Part shown: positions 1 through 6,138 of the stretch, piece by piece
Numbering within the stretch: position 1 is the stretch's first letter
Layout of the letters: every line of letters starts with the position of its first letter
Origin: UBA7332 sp051648105
GTDB taxonomy: Bacteria; Bacteroidota; Bacteroidia; Bacteroidales; UBA7332
DNA: 6,138 bases
NCBI GenBank assembly: GCA_051648105.1
Contig: JBOFEN010000059.1
Location: 1 to 6,138, forward strand
Direction: 5' to 3'
Translations under genes and position numbers: made by a program
The notes under the pieces: model-generated
Database searches by the model: none
Told to the model about the DNA's origin: nothing
Seen by the model: the letters and a program-made list of their open reading frames with translations, nothing else

Positions 1-31
1 GTAGCTGCTGGCAATCTTTATGTCGAATCAT
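1..31 (-). CDS. Start of an unidentified minus-strand gene (partial, leaves window on the left)
   Basis: An ATG at 31-29 on the minus strand opens a frame reading MIRHKDCQQL to the window edge without a stop. Ten codons are too few to identify a family. The reason to call it is position: a near-perfect Bacteroidota promoter (50-81) lies just upstream in the same direction, leaving a short leader. It would be co-oriented with the acetyltransferase gene but has its own promoter. The alternative is that positions 1-33 are the end of a plus-strand gene reading VAAGNLYVES and then TAA. The promoter favours the minus-strand reading but does not prove it. Confidence 0.4.
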   Translation of the reverse strand, partial: MIRHKDCQQL

Positions 32-49
32 AATGCAAGGGTTTAAGAC

Positions 50-81
50 CAAATATACTAATAATCGTGTACTTATACAAA
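50..81 (-). promoter_or_regulatory. Bacteroidota housekeeping promoter (TTTG-N20-TATATTTG)
   Basis: Read on the minus strand, a TTTG at 81-78 (the -33 element) is followed after exactly 20 nt by TATATTTG at 57-50, which matches the Bacteroidota -7 consensus TAnnTTTG at every specified position. Element order and spacing are those known for the primary sigma factor of this phylum. Transcription would start near position 43-45 and reach the ATG at 31 after a leader of about a dozen nucleotides. It is the best promoter match I found in the window. Confidence 0.65.
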
Positions 82-136
82 TAATATAGAGATTGCTAAG
101 TTGACACTCAGGGGATTAAGCTATTTTCAGCAAACC

Positions 137-646
137 CTATTTAACCATTCCTGTCACACTCCTCAGGGAACCCTCTTTTAACTCAATAGCCATAGCATAC
201 TCCTGAGGCACATCAAAGGGGAGTGAAATACCAAAAGAGGATAGTTGTTTATAGCCAAATCTAGGATAGTATTCACTATGCCCCAATAGGACAATTGAAT
301 CAAATCCCATAGCTGAAGCTCTAGTGTGAACCTCCATTATTAGGGAAGAACCAATACCCTCTGCTTGATGAGATGGTAGCACAGCCACTGGAGCTAGAGC
401 TAGTGATTTGTGGTCGCTCTCCCCAATAGAGATAGATGAAAGCATTATGAATCCAACAACAGTATCACTAGCCGATTCGATAGCGACAAGCGTTAGTTCT
501 GGTATGTAGGCAGAACTTTTCCGAATCCTATCAACCAGATAATGCTCTTTGTGATCCGAATATGGCTCATCACGAAAAGCCAACTCAACCAGCTTTTGAA
601 TATCTCCATAATGGCTTACACACTCTTTAATAATATCTATACTCAT
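137..646 (-). CDS. GNAT-family N-acetyltransferase, YhbS-like
   Basis: This is a predicted cytoplasmic acetyl-CoA-dependent N-acetyltransferase of 169 residues, the usual length for a single GNAT domain. The acetyl-CoA pyrophosphate-binding loop is QAEGIG at residues 94-99, preceded by the beta-4 strand LALAPVAVLP (82-91). The segment LLGHSEYYPRFGY (120-132) is characteristic of the YhbS group (COG3153) and gives the subfamily call. The acceptor substrate cannot be predicted; members have been linked variously to small molecules, proteins and tRNA-related roles. I place the start at the ATG at 646. The frame stays open to a TTG at 673, but the extra nine residues match nothing in the fold and the ATG fits the usual N-terminus. 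It is transcribed away from the hydrolase operon, and no clear terminator follows it. Confidence 0.85.
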   Translation of the reverse strand: MSIDIIKECVSHYGDIQKLVELAFRDEPYSDHKEHYLVDRIRKSSAYIPELTLVAIESASDTVVGFIMLSSISIGESDHKSLALAPVAVLPSHQAEGIGSSLIMEVHTRASAMGFDSIVLLGHSEYYPRFGYKQLSSFGISLPFDVPQEYAMAIELKEGSLRSVTGMVK

Positions 647-775
647 AATAGTACAATAAAAATAACTACTCAATTAATAGCACAAAGAAATAACATATTG
701 ATTATTTATAGTTTAATTTGCATCCAAAATCTTTAACTAGATACTATCAAAAACCGAATATCAATATTTCTATTT
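647..775. promoter_or_regulatory. Divergent AT-rich intergenic spacer
   Basis: This 129-nt spacer lies between the divergently transcribed acetyltransferase and esterase genes, so both promoters should lie here. On the minus strand TTTCTTTG (690-683) matches the -7 consensus TAnnTTTG except at the second base and lies about 37 nt before the ATG, but I see no TTTG at the right distance upstream. On the plus strand TTTG at 717-720 is followed after 21 nt by a poor -7 (TACTATCA, 742-749). Both are tentative. No structured RNA or riboswitch is evident. Confidence 0.4.
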
Positions 776-1543
776 ATGAAAACAGTTACAACTCTGCTTA
801 CAGCACTTCTGATCTCAACAAGCCTCTTCTCGCAAGAGAGTTTCAAGGCAAAGGAGTATCTATCAACTAAGGGCGATACTATACGATATCGTGAGCTCAC
901 CCCCCTACCAGAATTGAATAAAAAGAGATACCCTCTTGTACTATTCCTTCACGGAGCTGGCGAGAGAGGTAGTGACAATGTGAAGCAGATGACGCATGGT
1001 GCTAATATGTTCACGAACCCTGTTAATAGAGAGAAGTTCCCAGCTTATATTATTATGCCACAGTGTCCAGAGACCGATTATTGGGCACTAAATGGAAGAC
1101 CAAAATCACTTATGCCTAGTGATATGCCAATTGGTGAAGATATTACACCAATCTTCGGTGCACTAAAAGAGTTGCTTGATGAATACATCTCACGCCCAGA
1201 AGTGGATAGTAAAAGAGTATATATCGTAGGTCTATCCATGGGAGCAATGGGAACATACGATCTTGTATCTCGATTCCCAGAGACTTTCGCTGCGGCTGTA
1301 CCCATTTGCGGAACGGTCAACCCTGAGCGACTAAGCAATATCAAAGGAGTAAGTTTCCGTATCTTCCACGGTGATGCTGATAATATTGTACCTGTTGAAG
1401 GATCACGTGAGGCTTACAGTGCACTAAAGAGAGCTGGCGTGAAAGTTGATTATATTGAGTATCCTGGGTGTAATCACGGCAGTTGGAACCCAGCCTTCAA
1501 CGAGAGAGACTTCCTTGAGTGGATCTTCAAACAAAAGCGATAA
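776..1543 (+). CDS. Secreted alpha/beta-hydrolase (COG4099-type esterase/peptidase-like)
   Basis: This is a 255-residue exported serine hydrolase of the alpha/beta-hydrolase fold, closest by eye to the predicted peptidase/esterase group COG4099 (dienelactone-hydrolase/prolyl-oligopeptidase-like). Residues 1-19 form a signal peptide (MK, then a hydrophobic core, ending LFS before Gln20). The strand YPLVLFLHGAGERG (52-65) carries the oxyanion-hole HG. The nucleophile elbow is GLSMG (152-156) with Ser154. The probable acid is Asp202 in HGDADNIVP (199-206 region), and the probable base is His234 in CNHGSW. All catalytic parts are present and the length is normal. These enzymes cleave ester bonds, for example in carbohydrate or aryl esters, and a peptidase role is rarely proven; the substrate here is unknown. 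The protein probably acts in the periplasm. The next gene starts 36 nt downstream on the same strand, so the two are probably co-transcribed. Confidence 0.87.
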   Translation: MKTVTTLLTALLISTSLFSQESFKAKEYLSTKGDTIRYRELTPLPELNKKRYPLVLFLHGAGERGSDNVKQMTHGANMFTNPVNREKFPAYIIMPQCPETDYWALNGRPKSLMPSDMPIGEDITPIFGALKELLDEYISRPEVDSKRVYIVGLSMGAMGTYDLVSRFPETFAAAVPICGTVNPERLSNIKGVSFRIFHGDADNIVPVEGSREAYSALKRAGVKVDYIEYPGCNHGSWNPAFNERDFLEWIFKQKR

Positions 1544-1579
1544 CCCTAGACAATAACCCTTACAATAATTAGAAATAAA

Positions 1580-2365
1580 ATGAGAACCTTTATATTATCA
1601 ACCCTACTCACCCTATCTTGCCTTTTTGCTCAAGCACATACTCCTATGGTTGTTGCACACCGTGGAGCCTCAGCATACAGACCTGAGAATACACTTAGTG
1701 CATTCAAATATGCATTCGAACTAGATGCAGATGCCATCGAGGTAGATATATGGGTGACAAAAGATCGAAAAATAGTTGTTACTCACGATAGAGATACAAA
1801 AAGAGTAGCAGATAAGAATCTTATTGTACCTGAGTCAACATACTCTGAACTCAAAGAGCTAAAGCTTAAAGATGGTGAGTATATGCCACTTCTAGAGGAG
1901 GTATTCGCAATACTTCCTAAGGACAAGAAGATCTTTATTGAGATAAAGTGCTGTTGGGAAAAGGGCGAGAGCGGTAATCCATTCCCCGAACTCAAAAAGA
2001 TCATCAAGAGATCTAAACGAGAAAAAGATTGTACTTTCATCGCATTCAACTCTGAGTCATTAGTAAATGCTAAGAAAGAGCTACCTAAAATCCCAACATA
2101 TCTATTGAGTGGCAAGAAGGATAGTAACCAAGAGCTAGTAGATATGGTCAAGAGTGGTAAGCTGACAGCACTAAATCTTCACCATAGCCTTGTTAACGAA
2201 CAACTATCTGAACTACTTATAGAGAACAATATACCTCTTTATGTTTGGACTGTAAACAAAGATGAGGATATGGGACGAATGCTTGAAACTCCTCTTGTAA
2301 AAGGTATAACAACAGATCGTCCCGACGCTCTTATCAAATTGATTAAGGAGGGGCGTATTAAATAA
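1580..2365 (+). CDS. Exported glycerophosphodiester phosphodiesterase (GDPD)
   Basis: This 261-residue enzyme belongs to the GDPD family, which hydrolyses glycerophosphodiesters to glycerol-3-phosphate plus an alcohol. The catalytic signature is complete: HRGAS (27-31) with His27, PENT (35-38), EVDIWVT (54-60) giving metal ligands Glu54 and Asp56, THD (68-70) with the second catalytic His69, and IEIK (120-123) with the third metal ligand Glu121. Late conserved parts are WTVN (223-226) and GITTDRPD (242-249). Residues 1-17 are a signal peptide ending LFA before Gln18, which places the enzyme in the periplasm. Cys14 (TLSC) is not a convincing lipobox, although outer-membrane anchoring as a lipoprotein is a minor alternative. 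The start codon follows an A-rich stretch with no Shine-Dalgarno, as is normal in this phylum. It is the second gene of a probable operon with the upstream hydrolase and is followed by a strong hairpin. Confidence 0.93.
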   Translation: MRTFILSTLLTLSCLFAQAHTPMVVAHRGASAYRPENTLSAFKYAFELDADAIEVDIWVTKDRKIVVTHDRDTKRVADKNLIVPESTYSELKELKLKDGEYMPLLEEVFAILPKDKKIFIEIKCCWEKGESGNPFPELKKIIKRSKREKDCTFIAFNSESLVNAKKELPKIPTYLLSGKKDSNQELVDMVKSGKLTALNLHHSLVNEQLSELLIENNIPLYVWTVNKDEDMGRMLETPLVKGITTDRPDALIKLIKEGRIK

Positions 2366-2375
2366 TAAGATAAAA

Positions 2376-2424
2376 AAATCGTGAGGCTCTTCCTGCTTTT
2401 ATGCAGAGAAGAGCCTCACGATTT
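2376..2424 (+). terminator. Very strong hairpin, probable terminator of the hydrolase operon
   Basis: A perfect 17-bp inverted repeat (2376-2392 with 2408-2424) begins 11 nt after the GDPD stop codon. It continues inward with CTGC (2393-2396) pairing GCAG (2403-2406), leaving a bulged A at 2407 and a TTTTAT loop, 21 bp in all. The position suits an intrinsic terminator for the plus-strand operon. The plus-strand 3' side has only three Ts before the tract breaks (TTTATC), whereas on the minus strand the stem is followed by seven Ts (complement of the A run 2372-2378). The U-tract therefore fits minus-strand termination better, though no minus-strand gene lies nearby. Confidence 0.75.
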
Positions 2425-2574
2425 ATCTAGAGTATACTCAGTGATTATCAAATAGATAAACATAGAAAGAGAAGCTAAATAGACTCTAAAAGAAAATAAA
2501 TTGAAAAATTACAAACTTTATTGAGTACAAATGTAACGTGTACCTGTATAGTTAATAGAATCAAGGATGATATT
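2425..2574. other. Gene-free spacer upstream of fecR
   Basis: This 150-nt AT-rich stretch lies between the hairpin and the fecR start. It must contain any independent promoter of the fecR/receptor unit. The only candidate I can point to is a partial one: TTG at 2501-2503, then 22 nt, then TACAAATG at 2526-2533, which matches just four of the six fixed bases of TAnnTTTG. No sigma-factor gene, recognisable remnant of one, or small open frame with coding character is visible. AAGGA at 2562-2566, eight nt before the fecR ATG, is a possible ribosome-binding site, which is unusual in this phylum. Confidence 0.35.
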
Positions 2575-3654
2575 ATGAAAAACAATGATATAGATAAGGG
2601 AATTAACCTTAATGAACTTAAGAAAGCTGTAGCTCAGAGTGAACCTCATCTAATGAAAGAAGAGAAAGAGGTGATGTGGAGGGAAATAGAGCAACTTACT
2701 ATCAAGAAGCATAGACTTAGCCTTCCTTTATGGGTTAAATATGCTGCAATATTGATATTTATGATGGCATCTGGAGCTACTATTATCACAATAAACAGAT
2801 CGGTTTCGCCTTTTGAACGTATGGCTAATCTAGTACAAACTGACACTCTACGTACATTAACTCTATATATTGGTGGGCAACGAGTTGAACTAGCAGACAA
2901 TGTAGATCTAACCTGCTTACCCAATTCAAATCAGATAGACATCTCTGCCTATGGCAAATCTCTATTCAAGCTCTCTGCTCCATCAGGAGAGAATACATAT
3001 ATGCAAATAGCTGTGCCTAGAGGTAAAAAAACAGATATTACACTAGCTGACAACTCAAGAGTAACTGTTCGTGAGGGTTCTAAACTAACTTTCCCTTTGA
3101 GGTTCAAAGGGAAAAAGAGACACCTCTTTCTTGAGGGGGAAGCATTTCTAAAGGTAGCAAAAGATAATAATAGGTCATTTATTACAGAGACTAAAGATCT
3201 AGAAATAGCTGTACTAGGAACAGAGTTCTTGGTCTCTGCCTATCCATGTGATACAGAATCATCAGTACTCCTTCTATCTGGTAAAGTACAGGTTAAGCCA
3301 GTGGAGGGCGAGAGTACTATTCTACTACCAAACGAAATGTTTCGTTACAAAAGATCAGACTCAAAAATAACAAAAATTAAGAATGTAGACTCCTCAGAAC
3401 TATTGTCATGGCGAGAGGACATCCTACTGATGAAGAATGAGTCGCTAAGCCAAATATTGGAGAGAATTGAGTCTATATATAGAATCCATATCGTGTATAA
3501 TCCAAAAGAGATGGATAAAGTATTCATAAATGGAAAACTAGATATCAGTGTCTCTGTGGATGAGTTATTAGATAGACTATCTCGCATTACCCCAATAAAG
3601 TATAGACAAGAGAGAGGATACCGAATTGTAGAATCATGTAAAAACAATAACTAA
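2575..3654 (+). CDS. FecR-family anti-sigma factor (inner-membrane signal transducer)
   Basis: This 359-residue FecR-type regulator of an ECF sigma factor is held in the inner membrane and receives a signal from a partner TonB-dependent receptor. Residues 1-52 are a short charged cytoplasmic part that would bind the sigma factor, 53-74 are one hydrophobic membrane span, and the rest is periplasmic. The FecR domain covers about 143-233, with IAVPRGKKTDITLADNS (145-161), LEGEAFLKV (186-194) and VLGTEF (213-218) in place of the family's VLGTxF. A C-terminal DUF4974-type domain starts near SWRED and contains ILERIE and IVYN. The frame is open to a TTG at 2521, but I chose the ATG at 2575: AAGGA lies 8 nt upstream and the extra 18 residues fit no family feature. 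The receptor gene follows after 89 nt, the usual order. No sigma gene lies upstream. The ligand is unknown. Confidence 0.9.
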   Translation: MKNNDIDKGINLNELKKAVAQSEPHLMKEEKEVMWREIEQLTIKKHRLSLPLWVKYAAILIFMMASGATIITINRSVSPFERMANLVQTDTLRTLTLYIGGQRVELADNVDLTCLPNSNQIDISAYGKSLFKLSAPSGENTYMQIAVPRGKKTDITLADNSRVTVREGSKLTFPLRFKGKKRHLFLEGEAFLKVAKDNNRSFITETKDLEIAVLGTEFLVSAYPCDTESSVLLLSGKVQVKPVEGESTILLPNEMFRYKRSDSKITKIKNVDSSELLSWREDILLMKNESLSQILERIESIYRIHIVYNPKEMDKVFINGKLDISVSVDELLDRLSRITPIKYRQERGYRIVESCKNNN

Positions 3655-3743
3655 TAGCCTATGAAAAGAAAATCAAAGTGATGAGTGAGTGAAATTCATT
3701 TTGGATAAAACTCGAGTTAATCTAAATAAATCTAATTATAAAA
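3655..3743 (+). promoter_or_regulatory. fecR-receptor intergenic spacer
   Basis: This 89-nt AT-rich gap separates the fecR stop from the receptor ATG. In related signalling loci the receptor gene can have its own ECF-sigma-dependent promoter here. I see one near-match to the housekeeping -7 (TCATTTTG, 3696-3703, one mismatch to TAnnTTTG), but no TTTG about 20 nt before it. No hairpin terminator is visible, so read-through from fecR is also possible. Confidence 0.25.
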
Positions 3744-6138
3744 ATGGAAGAACAATATTATCGCAGAAGACAATCAAGTCTATTCTGTCGCAAGCTATTT
3801 ATTGCCAGTACTATTATATTCTTTGCTGGCGCAGATATGATGCCAATAGTTGCATCTCAAGCTACACAAACTACTATAAGACAAGACAAACCTATTGTGA
3901 TCGACTCATCCAATAGACCAATTAAAGAGATATTGGAGAGCATTGAGAAGCAGAGCAAGTATATATTCGTATATAACAGTACCACTACTGACCTAAGTAG
4001 AGTTGTTTCTCTTAAAATCACCTCATCAAATATAGATCAGGTAATGAGCCAACTACTAAAAGGCAGCTCACTCGAATATGAAATATCGAATAGACAGATT
4101 CTGATATTCTCAAATAGAGGTAATGAAAAACAGGCTAAAAGGATATCAGCAACTGGTAGCGTGAAGGATGAGAATGGTGATCCAATGATTGGTGTTAGTG
4201 TGATGGTCAAAGGCAAGAGTGAAGGTACTGTTACCGATATTGATGGGAGATATTCTCTAACTACGGATGAAGGTGCTACACTGGAGTTCTCATATATTGG
4301 ATATAAGAAACAAGAAAAAAGAGCATTGGAGAGTATGATTGTTGCTCTAGCTCTTGATGCTGAGGAGCTAAACGAGATAGTTGTTGTAGGATATGGAACC
4401 ATGAGAAAGAGCGATTTAACTGGATCTGTATCTGCTATTAAGTCCAAAGATTTCAATAAAGGCCTTGTAACCTCACCTTCACAACTTATTCAAGGTAGGG
4501 TTTCAGGGGTTAATATCACAAATAATGGAGGTGAGCCAGGCGGTGGTGCTACTATTCGGGTGCGTGGGTCTAACTCTATTAGATCTGGGCAAGACCCACT
4601 TTACGTAGTAGATGGTGTCCCTTTGGATGTTTCTGATGACCAACAACCATCAGGTGCTAGCATTGCAGGTGTTGGTAGCAGCGGCTCTAAGAACCCATTA
4701 AATTTTCTCAACCCAGATGATATAGAGTCCATAGACATACTAAAGGATGCATCTGCTACTGCCATATATGGTGCAAGGGGAGCTAATGGTGTGATCATGA
4801 TCACTACAAAGAAAGGTACAGAGGGTCAGAGCCAAGTAAGCTACTCTGCCTATGCTTCTCTTTCACATCTTCCTAAGCAATATGACATGTTAAGTGCAGA
4901 TCAATACAGGGCATTTGCAGCAGAAAAGGGTGTTACGATAGAAGATGGTGGTGCAAGTGTTAACTGGCAAGATGAGATATTCAGAAAAGCATTCTCACAG
5001 AATCATAATCTATCAATGAGTGGTGGTTTTAAAGGCGGTAGCTATCGTGCTTCATTAGGATATCAGAATCAAGAGGGTATTATCAAACGTTCTGGTATGG
5101 AGAAATTTACTGGTCGCTTCTACGTAAACCAAAAGACATTCAATGATCGTCTAAATCTTGAGGCAAGTATTACAGCTAGCCGCACAAATGACCGACGCGT
5201 TCCTATAGGCGAATCTGGTGGATTTGAGGGAGATGTTCTTCTATCTGCATTAAAGGTTAATCCAACCCTTCCAATATACAATGAAGATGGGAGCTACTAC
5301 CAATATAGCAAGGATGTAAGAAATCCACTTGCTATGATCAATCTTACAAATGATCGCACTCAAACTGATAGATTACTAGCAAACATATCTGGTACTCTAG
5401 AGATATGGAAAGATCTGAAATATAAGATGAATGTTGCTTTTGATGAGATGAAAGCAACTCGTAAGGTAACTCAAGACAAGGAGTTAATATATCTTACCGA
5501 TAATGGAACCGCTGATATCAACAATGTAGAAGGAAGTAGCTTCCTTATTGAGAACTACTTGACCTACAACTTCAATGTTGGTTCTAAACATCGCTTCAAT
5601 CTTCTTGCCGGTCACTCCTATCAAAACTTCCATAACTATAGATATGGAATATCTGTAAATGGATTCGAGGTAGATGATATAGACTATCTATATGATCTTG
5701 CATTTGGTAAGAACAAACAGATTGTAGGCACATCAAATGTTACGGTGAATGAATTACAATCATTCTTTGGGCGGGTAAACTACAACTTGATGGAGAAGTA
5801 TCTTCTTACTGTAAACTTCCGTGCAGATGGATCTACTAAGTTCGGTGAGAATAATAAGTATGGTTACTTCCCTTCTGCTGCTCTTGCTTGGAGAGTTAGT
5901 GAAGAGGATTTTGTTAAGAAGTTAGAGATATTCGATAATCTGAAGCTACGTACTAGCTGGGGTATAACTGGTAATCAAGAGATACCAAATAAAATATCTC
6001 AAGTGATGTTAGGAAGTACTGGAGGTGCTATAATGGATGGTGGTTCGAATGTTATTCCAGGTATCACACTAACTCGCACACCAAATCCAGGCTTGAAATG
6101 GGAGCGAACAGAACAGATAAATGCTGGTATTGACTTCG
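3744..6138 (+). CDS. SusC/RagA-family TonB-linked outer-membrane receptor with STN domain (partial, 3' end missing)
   Basis: This is an outer-membrane active transporter for oligosaccharides, peptides or other large nutrients, powered by TonB; 798 codons are visible and the frame is unbroken to the edge. Members with an STN domain usually exceed 1,000 residues, so part of the barrel is missing. Domains in order: a signal peptide to about residue 38-40 (basic N-terminus, hydrophobic core, VASQA); an STN domain at about 49-123; a carboxypeptidase-regulatory-like domain at about 134-192 (GVSVMVKG, GTVTDIDGRYSL); the conserved EIVVVGYGT (211-219); a plug domain with IRVRGSNS (271-278), DPLYVVDGVP (284-293) and the SusC hallmark AIYGARGANGV (340-350); then beta-barrel sequence. 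The STN domain marks it as a signalling receptor that talks to a FecR protein, and fecR lies 89 nt upstream. The ATG at 3744 is preceded by an in-frame stop at 3723. The substrate cannot be told; a susD partner is expected downstream, outside the window. Confidence 0.95.
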   Translation, partial: MEEQYYRRRQSSLFCRKLFIASTIIFFAGADMMPIVASQATQTTIRQDKPIVIDSSNRPIKEILESIEKQSKYIFVYNSTTTDLSRVVSLKITSSNIDQVMSQLLKGSSLEYEISNRQILIFSNRGNEKQAKRISATGSVKDENGDPMIGVSVMVKGKSEGTVTDIDGRYSLTTDEGATLEFSYIGYKKQEKRALESMIVALALDAEELNEIVVVGYGTMRKSDLTGSVSAIKSKDFNKGLVTSPSQLIQGRVSGVNITNNGGEPGGGATIRVRGSNSIRSGQDPLYVVDGVPLDVSDDQQPSGASIAGVGSSGSKNPLNFLNPDDIESIDILKDASATAIYGARGANGVIMITTKKGTEGQSQVSYSAYASLSHLPKQYDMLSADQYRAFAAEKGVTIEDGGASVNWQDEIFRKAFSQNHNLSMSGGFKGGSYRASLGYQNQEGIIKRSGMEKFTGRFYVNQKTFNDRLNLEASITASRTNDRRVPIGESGGFEGDVLLSALKVNPTLPIYNEDGSYYQYSKDVRNPLAMINLTNDRTQTDRLLANISGTLEIWKDLKYKMNVAFDEMKATRKVTQDKELIYLTDNGTADINNVEGSSFLIENYLTYNFNVGSKHRFNLLAGHSYQNFHNYRYGISVNGFEVDDIDYLYDLAFGKNKQIVGTSNVTVNELQSFFGRVNYNLMEKYLLTVNFRADGSTKFGENNKYGYFPSAALAWRVSEEDFVKKLEIFDNLKLRTSWGITGNQEIPNKISQVMLGSTGGAIMDGGSNVIPGITLTRTPNPGLKWERTEQINAGIDF

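Noticed and set aside
542..736. A 64-codon plus-strand frame across the acetyltransferase start
   Set aside because: It is antisense to the well-supported GNAT gene, its composition is that of AT-rich noise (many Ile and Asn), and no family features are visible.
1580..1640. Lipobox at Cys14 of the GDPD protein (TLSC)
   Set aside because: The -3 Thr and -2 Leu do not fit the lipobox, the hydrophobic core would be very short, and a signal peptidase I site follows within a few residues.
2521..2574. TTG start that would lengthen FecR by 18 residues
   Set aside because: The added residues look non-coding, and the ATG at 2575 has a possible ribosome-binding site at proper spacing.
3661..3681. Tiny frame MKRKSK between fecR and the receptor
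   Set aside because: Six codons with no sign of translation or conservation; most likely chance.
3744..3863. Twin-arginine (Tat) signal in the receptor because of RRRQSSLF, or a lipoprotein site at Cys16
   Set aside because: The Tat pattern RRxFLK is not met, outer-membrane receptors use Sec, and Cys16 lies before the hydrophobic core, where a lipobox cannot be.
3689..3916. A 75-codon open frame (GTG start) on the plus strand just after fecR
   Set aside because: It overlaps the receptor start in another frame. The receptor frame carries the signal peptide and STN domain, while this one has no recognisable pattern.
4037..4804. Minus-strand open frames of 139 and 67 codons inside the receptor gene
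   Set aside because: They are Ser- and Leu-rich antisense shadows of conserved SusC plug-domain codons, with no start context or domain of their own.

Overview
The window looks like ordinary Bacteroidota (probably Bacteroidales) chromosome. The main evidence is a SusC/RagA-type TonB-linked outer-membrane receptor with an N-terminal STN domain, directly preceded by a FecR-type anti-sigma gene with the C-terminal domain typical of this phylum. Supporting signs are an AT-rich composition, A-rich rather than Shine-Dalgarno-rich start regions, a near-perfect Bacteroidota promoter (TTTG, 20 nt, TATATTTG) at the left edge, and signal peptides that appear to leave Gln as the first mature residue. The genus cannot be named from this sequence.

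Layout. Positions 1-31 hold the first codons of a minus-strand gene that leaves the window on the left, with its own promoter at 50-81. A minus-strand GNAT acetyltransferase of the YhbS type follows (137-646). A divergent AT-rich spacer (647-775) separates it from a plus-strand pair of exported hydrolases: an alpha/beta-hydrolase esterase or peptidase-like protein (776-1543) and a glycerophosphodiester phosphodiesterase (1580-2365), only 36 nt apart and probably one operon. A very strong hairpin (2376-2424) closes this unit. After a gene-free spacer come fecR (start placed at 2575, ending 3654) and, 89 nt later, a SusC-like receptor (start 3744) that runs off the right edge after 798 codons without a frameshift or stop.

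How the genes work together. The fecR/receptor pair fits a cell-surface signalling nutrient-uptake locus. Ligand binding outside would be passed through the receptor's periplasmic STN domain to the membrane-anchored FecR, which controls an ECF sigma factor. The sigma gene normally lies just upstream of fecR, but it is absent here: the upstream neighbour is the hydrolase operon and its hairpin. SusD and any enzymes that would reveal the substrate lie beyond the right edge. The two exported hydrolases could act one after the other on lipid- or glycerophosphodiester-type substrates, but only their adjacency supports that.

I found no tRNA, rRNA, CRISPR array, insertion sequence or clearly novel system. 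The points most worth a second look are the missing sigma gene, the resemblance between the FecR C-terminus and the receptor STN domain, and the unusual hairpin.
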